Source: Caulobacter sp. BK020 (GTDB taxonomy: Bacteria; Pseudomonadota; Alphaproteobacteria; Caulobacterales; Caulobacteraceae). Taken from it: 64,000 nucleotides of DNA. The translations under genes and the position numbers were made by a program. Positions 17,064 through 25,723 of the stretch are shown here, in pieces (the stretch's first letter is position 1; each line of letters opens with the position of its first letter). The stretch spans positions 1-64,000 of the forward strand of contig NZ_SLZL01000023.1 of the NCBI RefSeq assembly GCF_004342605.1, given 5' to 3'. The notes under the pieces are model-generated. The model was not told the DNA's origin and did not search any database. It saw only the letters and a program-made list of their open reading frames with translations.

Positions 17064-17089
17064 TTTGTACGCTCGCCATTTTGTACGCT
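17064..17089. promoter_or_regulatory. Direct repeat in the vdh promoter region
   Basis: TTTGTACGCT occurs at 17064-17073 and again at 17080-17089, a 16-base period, in the 116-base AT-richer gap between vdh and pobR. It lies 46-71 bases upstream of the vdh start, so it is a candidate operator or promoter element of the ferulate operon. No regulator can be assigned. Confidence 0.4.
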
Positions 17090-17134
17090 GAGCAAACAAT
17101 GTGTGCAAGTCACTAACTTGGATGCGGACTGTCG

Positions 17135-18025
17135 CTAGACGATCGAAGACGCGTGCGTTGATCGCTCGACCCGATAACGCTTGGGCGAAACGCCTTCAGC
17201 CTTAGCGAAAAAACGCGAGAAGTAGGCAGGGTCCTCGAAGCCTAGATGATAGGCGACCTCGGCGACGGTCATGTTCGAGTACAGCAGCGCACGCTTAGCC
17301 TCCAGCAGCAGCCGATCCCGCACCAGCCGCAGCGGCGAGGCGCCCGCCGCCCGCAGGCAGGCGGCGCGGAGGCGCGCCAGCGTGACGCCCAGTCGTTCGG
17401 CATAGGTTTCCATCGGCAGGCCCTCGCGATAGTGCGCCTCGACCAGTTCGCGGAACCGGGCGACCAGGGTGACGTGCCCGCCCTGGACAGCCGGCGCGGC
17501 GGCCTCGTCGCGGACCAGCCGCCGCACGGCCTCGACGAGGATGGTCAGCAGATGTCCCTCGACCGCCGCCCCGCCGGCGGGCGCGGTCCACACCAGCTCG
17601 CGCGACAGCTCGCCCAGCGAGGACGCGATCCCCGACCGCGCATCCAGCGGCAGCTGACGCGGGGCCCGGAACAGATCGGCGAAGGCCGGCTCTCGTGCGG
17701 TCAGGTCGCGCAGATAGCTGTCGGCGATGGTCAGCACCGAGCCCGCCGTCTCGACCTGGTAGGCGAAGCCGTGGACCCTTCCGGATGGAACCAGCAGCAG
17801 GCATGGGGCGCCGAAGGCGATCGCCTCGTCATCCACATGCATGACCCCGCCCCCGGCCGCGATGTGGAACACATGGTTGAGGTCCGCGTGGGCGTGGGCG
17901 CGGATGTTCCAGTCGTTGGGCCTGGTGCGATCGTCCAACTCTTCCAGGTGGATGAACTTGCCCTCAACGGTTCGCAAAGGCTCACCGAACAGGAAGAAGC
18001 TTGGAACTGCGTGCGTTTTCGACAA
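17135..18025 (-). CDS. pobR: PobR, AraC-family activator of 4-hydroxybenzoate hydroxylase
   Basis: This is a 296-residue AraC/XylS-family activator. The N-terminal cupin has the PobR-type signature PNDWNIRAHAHADLNHVFH, and the C-terminal HTH ends with VAYHLGFEDPAYFSRFF. It is divergent from pobA, the classic arrangement, and 4-hydroxybenzoate is the known effector for the family. I choose TTG 18025 because GGAGG lies 7 bases upstream and the protein then starts SKTHAVPSFFLFGEP like known PobR. Longer frames to 18274 would overlap pobA. Confidence 0.92.
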   Translation of the reverse strand: MSKTHAVPSFFLFGEPLRTVEGKFIHLEELDDRTRPNDWNIRAHAHADLNHVFHIAAGGGVMHVDDEAIAFGAPCLLLVPSGRVHGFAYQVETAGSVLTIADSYLRDLTAREPAFADLFRAPRQLPLDARSGIASSLGELSRELVWTAPAGGAAVEGHLLTILVEAVRRLVRDEAAAPAVQGGHVTLVARFRELVEAHYREGLPMETYAERLGVTLARLRAACLRAAGASPLRLVRDRLLLEAKRALLYSNMTVAEVAYHLGFEDPAYFSRFFAKAEGVSPKRYRVERSTHASSIV

Positions 18026-18070
18026 GCCCGGACCTCCACGCCCTGGCCAGCCCGAGATCTGACCCGTTCG

Positions 18071-18085
18071 AAAAGTCCAACTTTT
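18071..18085. promoter_or_regulatory. Inverted repeat in the pobR-pobA intergenic region
   Basis: AAAAGT (18071-18076), CCA, ACTTTT (18080-18085) form a perfect short palindrome, 46-60 bases upstream of the pobR TTG and about 90-100 upstream of the pobA GTG. It is a candidate PobR site or promoter element. The rest of the 148-base gap shows no other clear motif. Confidence 0.35.
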
Positions 18086-18173
18086 GTGATGCTCTGTCCA
18101 TCCTAAAAGCGGACCGTCAGGGTCAGGTTTGATGCAAGTCGCGGGAAGCGGCGTCAGGGCGGAGAGCTCCATC

Positions 18174-19349
18174 GTGCGAACCCAGATCGCCATCATCGGC
18201 GCTGGCCCGGCCGGGCTGTTCCTCGGCCATCTGCTAAGGCAGGCCGGGATCGACGCGGTAATCCTGGAGCGCAAGGATCGCCCCTATGTCGAGGGCCGCG
18301 TCCGCGCCGGCGTGCTGGAGCAGGTCACCGTCGACCTGATGGAGCGCCTGGGCGTCGGCGATCGGATGCGGCGCGAGGGTCTGGTCCACGCCGGGACCAA
18401 CCTGGCCAGCGACGGCGAGATGTTCCGCATCGACATGGCCGACCTGACCGGCGGCTCGACCGTGATGGTCTATGGCCAGCAGGAGGTGATGAAGGACCTG
18501 TTCGACGCCGCCGAGCAACGCGACCTGCGGATCGTGTTCGACGCCGAGGACGTCCAGCTACACGACGTCGATGGCGACCACCCCCATGTCACCTGGCGCC
18601 AGGACGGCGCCGAACATCGGCTGGACTGCGACTTCATCGCCGGCTGCGACGGCTATCACGGGGTCAGCCGCGCGGCGATCCCGGAGAACGTACTCAGGAC
18701 CTTCGAGCGGGTCTATCCCTTCGGCTGGCTGGGCATACTGACCGAAGCCCCGCCCTGCGATCACGAGCTGATCTACTCCAACCACGAACGCGGTTTCGCC
18801 CTGGCCTCGATGCGCTCACCGACGCGCAGCCGCTACTACGTGCAATGCCCGCTGGACGATCGCCTGGAGGAGTGGTCCGACGAGCGGTTCTGGGATGAGG
18901 TCTCGATCCGCCTGGGTCCCGCGGCCGCCGCCCGCATCGTTCGCGCACCCTCATTCGAGAAGTCGATCGCACCGCTTCGCAGCTTCGTCTCCGAGCCAAT
19001 GCGACACGGTCGCCTGTTCCTGGCCGGTGACGCCGCCCACATCGTGCCGCCCACTGGGGCCAAGGGCATGAACCTCGCGGTCTCCGACGTGATCATGCTG
19101 TCCGACGCTCTGGTCGAGCACTACCATGAGCGCTCCAAGGCCGGGATCGACAGCTATTCCGCCCGCGCCCTGGCCCGGGTGTGGAAGGCCGAGCGGTTCT
19201 CCTGGTGGTTCACCAGCCTGACCCACCGCTTCCCCGACCGCGATGGCTTCGACCGCAAGATGCAGGTCGCGGAACTGGCCTATATCAAGGGCTCGCGCGC
19301 CGCCCAGGTGACGCTGGCCGAGAATTACGTCGGCCTTCCCCTGGTCTAG
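18174..19349 (+). CDS. pobA: 4-Hydroxybenzoate 3-monooxygenase
   Basis: PobA is an FAD-dependent hydroxylase that converts 4-hydroxybenzoate to protocatechuate with NADPH and O2. Motifs: GAGPAGL near the N-terminus, CDGYHGVSR (the DG motif), and GRLFLAGDAAHIVPPTGAKG (FAD ribityl contact). The length of 391 residues is close to the 394 of the Pseudomonas enzyme. I choose GTG 18174 because GGAGAG lies about 8 bases upstream and the protein begins MRTQIAIIGAGPAG; an ATG at 18129 is in frame but less likely. Only 18 bases separate it from pcaI, so it heads the pca operon. Confidence 0.96.
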   Translation: MRTQIAIIGAGPAGLFLGHLLRQAGIDAVILERKDRPYVEGRVRAGVLEQVTVDLMERLGVGDRMRREGLVHAGTNLASDGEMFRIDMADLTGGSTVMVYGQQEVMKDLFDAAEQRDLRIVFDAEDVQLHDVDGDHPHVTWRQDGAEHRLDCDFIAGCDGYHGVSRAAIPENVLRTFERVYPFGWLGILTEAPPCDHELIYSNHERGFALASMRSPTRSRYYVQCPLDDRLEEWSDERFWDEVSIRLGPAAAARIVRAPSFEKSIAPLRSFVSEPMRHGRLFLAGDAAHIVPPTGAKGMNLAVSDVIMLSDALVEHYHERSKAGIDSYSARALARVWKAERFSWWFTSLTHRFPDRDGFDRKMQVAELAYIKGSRAAQVTLAENYVGLPLV

Positions 19350-19367
19350 AAGGCTCTGGAGCGTTCC

Positions 19368-20090
19368 ATGAAGAACAAGATCTACGACAGCGCCGCGGCC
19401 GCCCTGGAGGGCGTGACCTTTGATGGCATGACCCTGATGTCGGGCGGCTTTGGTCTATCGGGCAATCCCGAGACCCTGATCCCGGCGTTGAAGGACACGG
19501 GCGTCAAGAACCTGACCGTGATCAGCAACAACTGCGGGGCCGACGGCTTCGGCCTGTGGATGCTGCTCAACAACGGCCAGATCCGAAAGATGATCTCCAG
19601 CTATGTCGGCGAGAACAAGCTGTTCGAGCAGCTCTATCTGTCGGGCGAACTGGAGCTGGAACTGAACCCGCAGGGCACCCTGGCCGAGCGTATCCGGGCC
19701 GGCGGCGCGGGCATCCCGGCCTTCTATACCAAGACTGGCGTCGGCACGGTGGTGGCCGAGGGCAAGCCGGTCGAGGACTTCGAGGGCGAGACCTATGTCC
19801 GCGAGACCTGGCTGCGCGCCGACCTCGCCATCATCAAGGCCTGGAAGGCCGATCCCGAGGGCAATCTGATGTTCCGGATGACGGCCCGAAACTTCAATCC
19901 GGTGATGGCCACGGCCGGCAAGGTCACCATTGTCGAGGTCGAGGAGATCGTCGAGGCGGGCGAACTGGACGCCAACGCCATCCACACGCCGGGCATCTAT
20001 GTCGACCGGATCATCCGTTCGACCATCAACGAGAAGCGGATCGAGAAGCTGACCACCCGTCCTCGCGAAACCACCGGGGAGACCGCCTGA
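19368..20090 (+). CDS. pcaI: 3-Oxoadipate CoA-transferase, subunit A
   Basis: This 240-residue alpha subunit of a class I CoA-transferase moves CoA from succinyl-CoA to 3-oxoadipate together with the next gene product. The glycine-rich SGGFGLSGNPETL near residue 25 and the GAGIPAFYTKTGVGT block are typical of SCOT/PcaI-type subunits. The stop overlaps the next start by one base (TGATG). A butyrate or acetoacetate CoA-transferase would look alike, but the position between pobA and pcaF supports oxoadipate. Confidence 0.93.
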   Translation: MKNKIYDSAAAALEGVTFDGMTLMSGGFGLSGNPETLIPALKDTGVKNLTVISNNCGADGFGLWMLLNNGQIRKMISSYVGENKLFEQLYLSGELELELNPQGTLAERIRAGGAGIPAFYTKTGVGTVVAEGKPVEDFEGETYVRETWLRADLAIIKAWKADPEGNLMFRMTARNFNPVMATAGKVTIVEVEEIVEAGELDANAIHTPGIYVDRIIRSTINEKRIEKLTTRPRETTGETA

Positions 20091-20752
20091 TGGCCTGGAC
20101 CCGCGACGAGATGGCGGCCCGCGCCGCCCGTGAGCTGCAGGACGGCTTCTACGTGAACCTGGGCATCGGCATCCCGACCCTGGTGGCCAATCACATTCCC
20201 GAAGGCGTGCACGTCACCTTGCAGAGCGAGAATGGCATGCTGGGCATGGGTCCCTTCCCCTACGAGGGCGAGGCCGACCCGGACCTGATCAACGCCGGCA
20301 AGCAGACCATCACCAAACTGCCGACCTCCAGCTTCTTCGACAGCGCCCAGAGCTTCGCCATGATCCGCGGCGGACACATCGACCTGACGGTGCTGGGCGC
20401 GATGGAGGTGGCCCAGAACGGCGACATCGCCAACTGGACGATCCCGGGCAAGATGGTGAAGGGCATGGGCGGAGCCATGGACCTGGTGGCCGGCGTCAAG
20501 CGGGTGATCGTGGTCATGGACCACGCCAACAAGGCCGGCCAGAGCAAGGTGCTCAAGCGCTGCGCCCTGCCCCTGACCGGCGCGGCCTGCGTCGACATGG
20601 TGATCACCGACCTCTGCGTCTTCGACCTCGACCGGTCAAAGAACGGAAAAGAGGGAGGCGGCCTGACCTTGCTGGAACTGGCGCCGGGCGTCACGCTGGA
20701 TGAGGTCAAGGCAAAGACCGAGGCTGACTTCGAACTGGGAGCCTTCGCATGA
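20090..20752 (+). CDS. pcaJ: 3-Oxoadipate CoA-transferase, subunit B
   Basis: This 220-residue beta subunit carries the catalytic glutamate in SENGMLGMG, the residue that forms the glutamyl-CoA intermediate in this family. NLGIGIPTLVAN precedes it, as expected. The length is usual. It is translationally coupled to pcaI (TGATG) and to pcaF, whose ATG at 20749 overlaps this stop (ATGA). Confidence 0.93.
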   Translation: MAWTRDEMAARAARELQDGFYVNLGIGIPTLVANHIPEGVHVTLQSENGMLGMGPFPYEGEADPDLINAGKQTITKLPTSSFFDSAQSFAMIRGGHIDLTVLGAMEVAQNGDIANWTIPGKMVKGMGGAMDLVAGVKRVIVVMDHANKAGQSKVLKRCALPLTGAACVDMVITDLCVFDLDRSKNGKEGGGLTLLELAPGVTLDEVKAKTEADFELGAFA

Positions 20753-21948
20753 CCACCGCCTACATCTGTGACGGCATCCGCACCCCGATCGGCCGTTACG
20801 GCGGCGCGCTGTCGAAGGTCCGCGCCGACGACTTGGCAGCCATCCCGCTGAAGGCCCTGGCCGCGCGCAACGCCGGCCTGGATCTGTCGGCCGTCGACGA
20901 GGTGGTGCTGGGCTGCGCCAACCAGGCGGGCGAGGACAATCGCAACGTCGCCCGCATGGCTCTGCTGCTGGCGGGCTATCCCGTCGAGGTCTCGGGCGTG
21001 ACTGTCAATCGGCTCTGCGCCTCGGGCCTGGAAGCCGTCGGCTACGCCGCCCGCGCCATCCTGTCGGGCCACAACGATCTCCTGATCGCTGGCGGTGTCG
21101 AGAGCATGAGCCGCGCCCCGTTCGTGATGGGCAAGGCCGACAGCGCCTTCTCACGCAGCGCCGAGATCTTCGACACCACCATCGGCTGGCGCTTCATCAA
21201 TCCGGCCATGCGCAAGGCCTATGGCGTCGACTCCATGCCCGAGACCGCCGAGAACGTCGTGGCGGAGCATGGCGTCAGCCGCGAGGATCAGGACGCCTTC
21301 GCGCTACGCAGCCAGCAGCGGGCGGCCGCAGCTCAAGCCAGCGGCTTCCTGGCCGGCGAGATCACCCCGGTCGAGATCTCCGGCAAGGCCGGTCCGACCA
21401 TTGTCGACCGCGACGAGCATCCGCGCGAGACCACCCTTGAGGCCTTGGCCAAGCTGAAGCCCGTGGTCCGCGAAGGCGGCACGGTCACGGCCGGCAACGC
21501 CTCGGGCGTCAATGACGGCGCGGTGGCGCTGGTCATCGCGTCCGAGGACGCCGTGAAGCGCCACGGCCTGACGCCGCGCGTCCGCATCACCGGCTACGCC
21601 ACCGCCGGCGTCCCGCCGCGCGTGATGGGGATCGGTCCGGTCCCGGCCGTCCGCAAGCTGCTGGCCAAGACGGGCCTCTCGATCGGCGACTTCGACGCCG
21701 TCGAGCTGAACGAGGCCTTCGCCGCCCAGGGCCTGGCGGTGCTGCGCCAGTTGGGCCTGCCCGACGACGGGACGCATGTGAACGCCAACGGCGGGGCCAT
21801 CGCCCTGGGCCACCCGCTCGGCGCGTCCGGCGCGCGGCTGGTGCTGACCGCCCTGCGCCAGCTGGAGGCGACCGGCGGTAAGCGTGGCCTCGCCACCCTC
21901 TGCATCGGCGTCGGTCAGGGCGCGGCCCTGGCCTTCGAGCGCGTCTAG
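20749..21948 (+). CDS. pcaF: 3-Oxoadipyl-CoA thiolase
   Basis: This 399-residue thiolase would cleave 3-oxoadipyl-CoA to succinyl-CoA and acetyl-CoA, the last step of the beta-ketoadipate pathway. Acyl-acceptor C90 is in VNRLCASGLEAV, the conserved His in NGGAIALGHPLGASGAR, and the second active-site Cys in LCIGVGQGAAL. Generic acetyl-CoA acetyltransferase is the alternative, but its coupling to pcaIJ and pcaHG favours PcaF. Confidence 0.93.
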   Translation: MTTAYICDGIRTPIGRYGGALSKVRADDLAAIPLKALAARNAGLDLSAVDEVVLGCANQAGEDNRNVARMALLLAGYPVEVSGVTVNRLCASGLEAVGYAARAILSGHNDLLIAGGVESMSRAPFVMGKADSAFSRSAEIFDTTIGWRFINPAMRKAYGVDSMPETAENVVAEHGVSREDQDAFALRSQQRAAAAQASGFLAGEITPVEISGKAGPTIVDRDEHPRETTLEALAKLKPVVREGGTVTAGNASGVNDGAVALVIASEDAVKRHGLTPRVRITGYATAGVPPRVMGIGPVPAVRKLLAKTGLSIGDFDAVELNEAFAAQGLAVLRQLGLPDDGTHVNANGGAIALGHPLGASGARLVLTALRQLEATGGKRGLATLCIGVGQGAALAFERV

Positions 21949-21957
21949 GAGCATCCG

Positions 21958-22665
21958 ATGAACCCGAGCTTCAAGCGCGAGGACGCGGGCCAGCCGCCGT
22001 CGCTGCATCCGCCCTACGCCTCGACCGTGCCGCGCTCGCCCCGCCAACCCCTGGTCAGGATCCCGCACACCCTGACCGAAACGACCGGCCCGGCCAACGC
22101 CTGGTCGAGACTGATGGGCGGGGCGATGGCCGACCTGACGACCCAGCACAAGGACATGCCCCAAGGCCAGCGGATCATCGTCTCGGGCCGCGTGCTCGAC
22201 GAGGACGGCCGCCCCGTGCCCAACACCGTGATGGAGATCTGGCAGGCCAACGCCGCCGGCCGCTACATTCACAAGAAAGACCAGTGGGACGCTCCGCTGG
22301 ACCCCAATTTCACCGGCGCGGGCCGGGTGATCACGGACGACGACGGCCGCTACCAGTTCGTCAGTGTCCGGCCGGGGGCCTATCCGTGGGGCAACCACCA
22401 CAACGCCTGGCGGCCGGCGCATATCCACCTGTCGTTGCTGGGCCCGGCCTTCGCCACGCGACTGGTGACCCAGATGTACTTCCCCGACGATCCGCTGATC
22501 GAGATCGATCCGATCGCCAACGCCGTGCCCCTGCCCTATCGCCAGCGCCTGGTCTCGCGGTTCGACATCGAGACCACCCGGCCCAACTGGGCGCTGGGCT
22601 ACCTGTTCGACGTGGTGCTGCGGGGCCGGGATCAAACCCCGTTCGAGGACGACCATCATGACTGA
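21958..22665 (+). CDS. pcaH: Protocatechuate 3,4-dioxygenase, beta subunit
   Basis: This 235-residue subunit carries the non-heme Fe(III) of the intradiol dioxygenase that opens protocatechuate to 3-carboxy-cis,cis-muconate. The four ligands can be placed: Tyr in AAGRYIHK, Tyr in PGAYPWGN, and two His in RPAHIHLS. The N-terminal TVPRSPRQPL is typical of PcaH. It overlaps pcaG by 8 bases, giving coupled, equal synthesis of the two subunits. Confidence 0.96.
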   Translation: MNPSFKREDAGQPPSLHPPYASTVPRSPRQPLVRIPHTLTETTGPANAWSRLMGGAMADLTTQHKDMPQGQRIIVSGRVLDEDGRPVPNTVMEIWQANAAGRYIHKKDQWDAPLDPNFTGAGRVITDDDGRYQFVSVRPGAYPWGNHHNAWRPAHIHLSLLGPAFATRLVTQMYFPDDPLIEIDPIANAVPLPYRQRLVSRFDIETTRPNWALGYLFDVVLRGRDQTPFEDDHHD

Positions 22666-23308
22666 CCAGGTCAATCCGGCCCCGCGCCTCGACAACCAGG
22701 ATCCGGCCCTGTTCGGCCAGACGCCCTCCCAGACCGTCGGCCCGTTCTTCCACTACGGCCTGCCCTGGAAGGGCTGCGCCGACCTGATCGGCGACAGCGA
22801 CATCGGCGCTCGGCCCGAGCTGTTTCCGGCCGAACACTACGTCCTGGCCTCCCCCAGCGCCAAGGGAGAGGTGGCGGGCGAGCCGATCGTCATCGAGGGC
22901 GTCGTGCTGGACGCCGACGGCAAGGCGGTGCCCGACGCCATGCTCGAGATCTGGCAGGCCGACGCCGCCGGCCGCTATGCCGACGGGTCCAGCAATACCG
23001 GCTTCATCGGCTGGGGCCGCGCCTCGACCGCCGAGGACGGCGTCTATCGCTTCGTCACCATCCGCCCCGGCCGCATCGACGGCCGCCAGGCGCCGCACAT
23101 CGCCGTCGGCGTCTTCGGGCGCGGCATGATCAAGCGGCTGGCGACGCGGCTCTATTTCGAGGACGAGGCCGCCAACGCCGCCGACCCGATCCTGACCCTG
23201 GTTCCGGCCGAGCGCCGCGAAACTCTGATCGCCCGTAAGGTCGGCCAGGTCTGGCGCTTCGACATCGTCTTGCAAGGCGACCGCGAAACCGTCTTCTTCG
23301 ACATCTGA
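22658..23308 (+). CDS. pcaG: Protocatechuate 3,4-dioxygenase, alpha subunit
   Basis: This 216-residue alpha subunit shares the beta subunit fold (EIWQADAAGRYADG matching EIWQANAAGRYIHK in PcaH) but lacks the full iron-ligand set, as expected. QTPSQTVGPFFHYGL near the N-terminus is diagnostic of PcaG, and APHIAVGVFGRGM is the corresponding C-terminal block. Its stop is 21 bases before pcaB. Confidence 0.95.
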   Translation: MTDQVNPAPRLDNQDPALFGQTPSQTVGPFFHYGLPWKGCADLIGDSDIGARPELFPAEHYVLASPSAKGEVAGEPIVIEGVVLDADGKAVPDAMLEIWQADAAGRYADGSSNTGFIGWGRASTAEDGVYRFVTIRPGRIDGRQAPHIAVGVFGRGMIKRLATRLYFEDEAANAADPILTLVPAERRETLIARKVGQVWRFDIVLQGDRETVFFDI

Positions 23309-23329
23309 GCTGGAAGGGAATCGCCCGCC

Positions 23330-24478
23330 TTGAGCTGCCTGCTGCGCGACCGTCCGGCCTCGACGCCCGAAATGCTGACCACGTTTGGCGACGAGGCCCT
23401 GCTGCGCGCGGCCCTGGCCTTCGAGGCCATGCTGGCCAGGGCCCAGGCGGACGTGGGCCTGATCCCGGCCGCTGCCGCCGAGGCGATCGCGGCCGCCTGC
23501 GCCGAGCTTCCCGACGTCGAGGCCCTGGCCGAAGCCGCGGCCCACGCCGGGACCCTGGCGATCCCACTGGTTGCCCTGCTTCGCGAGCGCATCGCCGATC
23601 CCGAGGTCGCCAAGCTGGTCCACAAGGGCGCGACCAGCCAGGATCTGGCCGACACCGCGCTGATGTTGCAGGCCAAGGCTGGCGCGGCCTTGGTGGTCCG
23701 AGACGCCCGACGCCTCGCCGACGCTTTGGCGGTCCTGGCGGAGCGGCACGCGGCCACGCCCATGCTGGGACGGACCCTGCTGCAGGCCGCCCAGCCCATC
23801 ACCTTCGGGCTCAAGGTCGCCAACTGGCTGCAAGGCGTCGCCGGCGCTCTGGTCCGCTTCGAGCGCGAGACCGCCGCCATCCAGTTGCAGTTGGGGGGCG
23901 CGACAGGCTCGCTGGTTGGTCTGGAGGAACGGGCCGATGAAGTCACCGAACGTCTGGCCGCCCTGCTTGGCCTGCCCGCGCCTGAGACCCCGTGGCACGC
24001 GCGCCGCGAAGGCCTGGCGGGCCTGGCCTCCAGCCTCGCCATCCTGACCGGGGCGGTGGGCAAGATCGCCGGCGACGTCGCCCTGCTGGCCCAGAGCGAG
24101 GTCGCCGAGGCCTTCGAGCCCAAGGTCCCCGGACGCGGCGGCTCCTCGGCCATGGCCTACAAGCGCAACCCCACCGGCTGCCAGGTGGCGCTGTCGGCGT
24201 CGGTCCGCGCACCGCACCTGGCCGCGACCATCGTGTCGGCCCTGCCCCAGCAGCACGAGCGCGGGCTAGGCGGCTGGCAGGCCGAAGGGTCGGTGCTGGC
24301 CGAGCTGTTCGAACTGGCCCACGGAGTTCTGACGGCCATGGCCGTGGTGGTCGAGGGGCTCGAGGTCGATACGGATCGCATGGCCGCCAACCTCGCGGCC
24401 GCGCGGGTCGGAACCGACACCGGCGAATCCGAGCGCCTGGTCACGCGCGCCCTCGCAGCCTACCGAAAGGACCGCTGA
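23330..24478 (+). CDS. pcaB: 3-Carboxy-cis,cis-muconate cycloisomerase
   Basis: This 382-residue member of the fumarase/aspartase superfamily cyclises 3-carboxymuconate to 4-carboxymuconolactone. It has the KGATSQDLADTA block and the superfamily signature in the variant form GSSAMAYKRNP, followed by SALPQQHERGLGGWQAE. The start is TTG 23330, about 10 bases after GGAAGGGA; no ATG is closer. It is rather short because the C-terminal domain is compact. The stop overlaps the pcaL ATG (TGATG). Confidence 0.92.
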   Translation: MSCLLRDRPASTPEMLTTFGDEALLRAALAFEAMLARAQADVGLIPAAAAEAIAAACAELPDVEALAEAAAHAGTLAIPLVALLRERIADPEVAKLVHKGATSQDLADTALMLQAKAGAALVVRDARRLADALAVLAERHAATPMLGRTLLQAAQPITFGLKVANWLQGVAGALVRFERETAAIQLQLGGATGSLVGLEERADEVTERLAALLGLPAPETPWHARREGLAGLASSLAILTGAVGKIAGDVALLAQSEVAEAFEPKVPGRGGSSAMAYKRNPTGCQVALSASVRAPHLAATIVSALPQQHERGLGGWQAEGSVLAELFELAHGVLTAMAVVVEGLEVDTDRMAANLAAARVGTDTGESERLVTRALAAYRKDR

Positions 24479-25659
24479 TGCCATTCGCCGTTTCGCAAGG
24501 CGCCCGGATCTATTGGCGGGCCGACGGCGCGGCCGACAAGCCCGTGCTGGTGCTGCTGAATTCGATCGGCTGCGACCTGTCGCTATACGACCCGGTCGTG
24601 CCGCTGCTGACGCCCGACTTCCGCGTCCTGCGCATCGACACGCGCGGCCACGGCGCCTCGGACGCGCCGGCCGGCGACTACAGCCTCGACCTGCTGGCCG
24701 ACGACGTGCTGGCGGTGATGGACGCGGCGGGCGCGGCCAAGGCGACGATTTGCGGCACCTCGCTGGGCGGGATGATCGCCATGGCTCTGGCTCCCAGGGC
24801 GCCGGAACGGGTCCAGGCCCTGGTCCTGGCCTGCACCTCGCCAGCCATGGATCCCTCGACCTGGGACCAGCGCCTGGCCCTGATCCGCGCCAAGGGCCTC
24901 TCCGCCATCGTCGAGGCGGTGATGGGCCGCTTCTTCTCCGACGATTTCCGCGCCCTGCGCCCTGAGGTGATCGAGACCGTCCGCGCCGGCATGTTGGCCC
25001 AGAATCCCGATGGTTATTGTGGCTGCGGCGCGGCGATCCGCGACATGGCCCTGCTGGAGGTCCTGCCAGCCATCACCGCGCCGACCCTGGTGCTGACCGG
25101 CGCCAAGGACGTGGCGACGCCGTTCGAGGGCCACGGCGAGCGGATCGTCGCGGCCGTTCCCGACGCCCGTCGCGCCGTGGTCGAGGGCGCCCACCTGCCC
25201 AGCCTGGAGGCCCCCGCCGCGTTTGCCGGCGCCGTGCGCGGATTCCTGGCGGAGGTTCTGCACGGGACCGCCGTCCGGGACGCCAAGGACGTCCTGTTCG
25301 AGGCCGGTCTGGTCACCCGCCGCAAGGTGCTGGGCGACGCCTGGGTCGACAAGTCGCTGGCCAAGCGCACGACCTTCACCGCCGACTACCAGGCGATGAT
25401 CACCCGCTATGCCTGGAACGAGATCTGGGGCCGCCCCGGGCTGGACCATCGCACCCGCCGCCTGCTGGTGCTGGCGATCTGCGCCAGCCTGGCGCGATGG
25501 GAGGAGTTCCGCCTGCACGTCCGCGCCGGGCTGGAACAGGGCGGCTTCACCCAGGACGAACTCAAGGAGGTGCTGATGCAGATCGCCGTCTACGCCGGCG
25601 TCCCCGCCGCCAACACCGCCTTCACCGAGGCCGCCGACGTGATGGCCGAACTCGGCTGA
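24478..25659 (+). CDS. pcaL: Fused 3-oxoadipate enol-lactonase / 4-carboxymuconolactone decarboxylase
   Basis: This 393-residue bifunctional protein has residues 1-255 as an alpha/beta hydrolase (PcaD) with nucleophile CGTSLGG, acid TGAKD and base GAHLPSLE. Residues about 265-393 are a carboxymuconolactone decarboxylase domain (PcaC) with WNEIWGRPGLDHRTRRL and ARWEEFRLHVRAGLEQG. It catalyses the decarboxylation and lactone-hydrolysis steps to 3-oxoadipate. Such fusions are known as PcaL in actinobacteria and some proteobacteria. There is no separate pcaC or pcaD in the window, which fits. Confidence 0.95.
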   Translation: MPFAVSQGARIYWRADGAADKPVLVLLNSIGCDLSLYDPVVPLLTPDFRVLRIDTRGHGASDAPAGDYSLDLLADDVLAVMDAAGAAKATICGTSLGGMIAMALAPRAPERVQALVLACTSPAMDPSTWDQRLALIRAKGLSAIVEAVMGRFFSDDFRALRPEVIETVRAGMLAQNPDGYCGCGAAIRDMALLEVLPAITAPTLVLTGAKDVATPFEGHGERIVAAVPDARRAVVEGAHLPSLEAPAAFAGAVRGFLAEVLHGTAVRDAKDVLFEAGLVTRRKVLGDAWVDKSLAKRTTFTADYQAMITRYAWNEIWGRPGLDHRTRRLLVLAICASLARWEEFRLHVRAGLEQGGFTQDELKEVLMQIAVYAGVPAANTAFTEAADVMAELG

Positions 25660-25723
25660 TCGGAACCGACATCAACCCGATCGAACCGAAGAGTTCGACG
25701 TCGAGGAAGCACCAGGAGACCCG

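Noticed and set aside
22361..24256. 631-codon minus-strand frame
   Set aside because: Antisense to pcaH, pcaG and pcaB, which are unambiguous.
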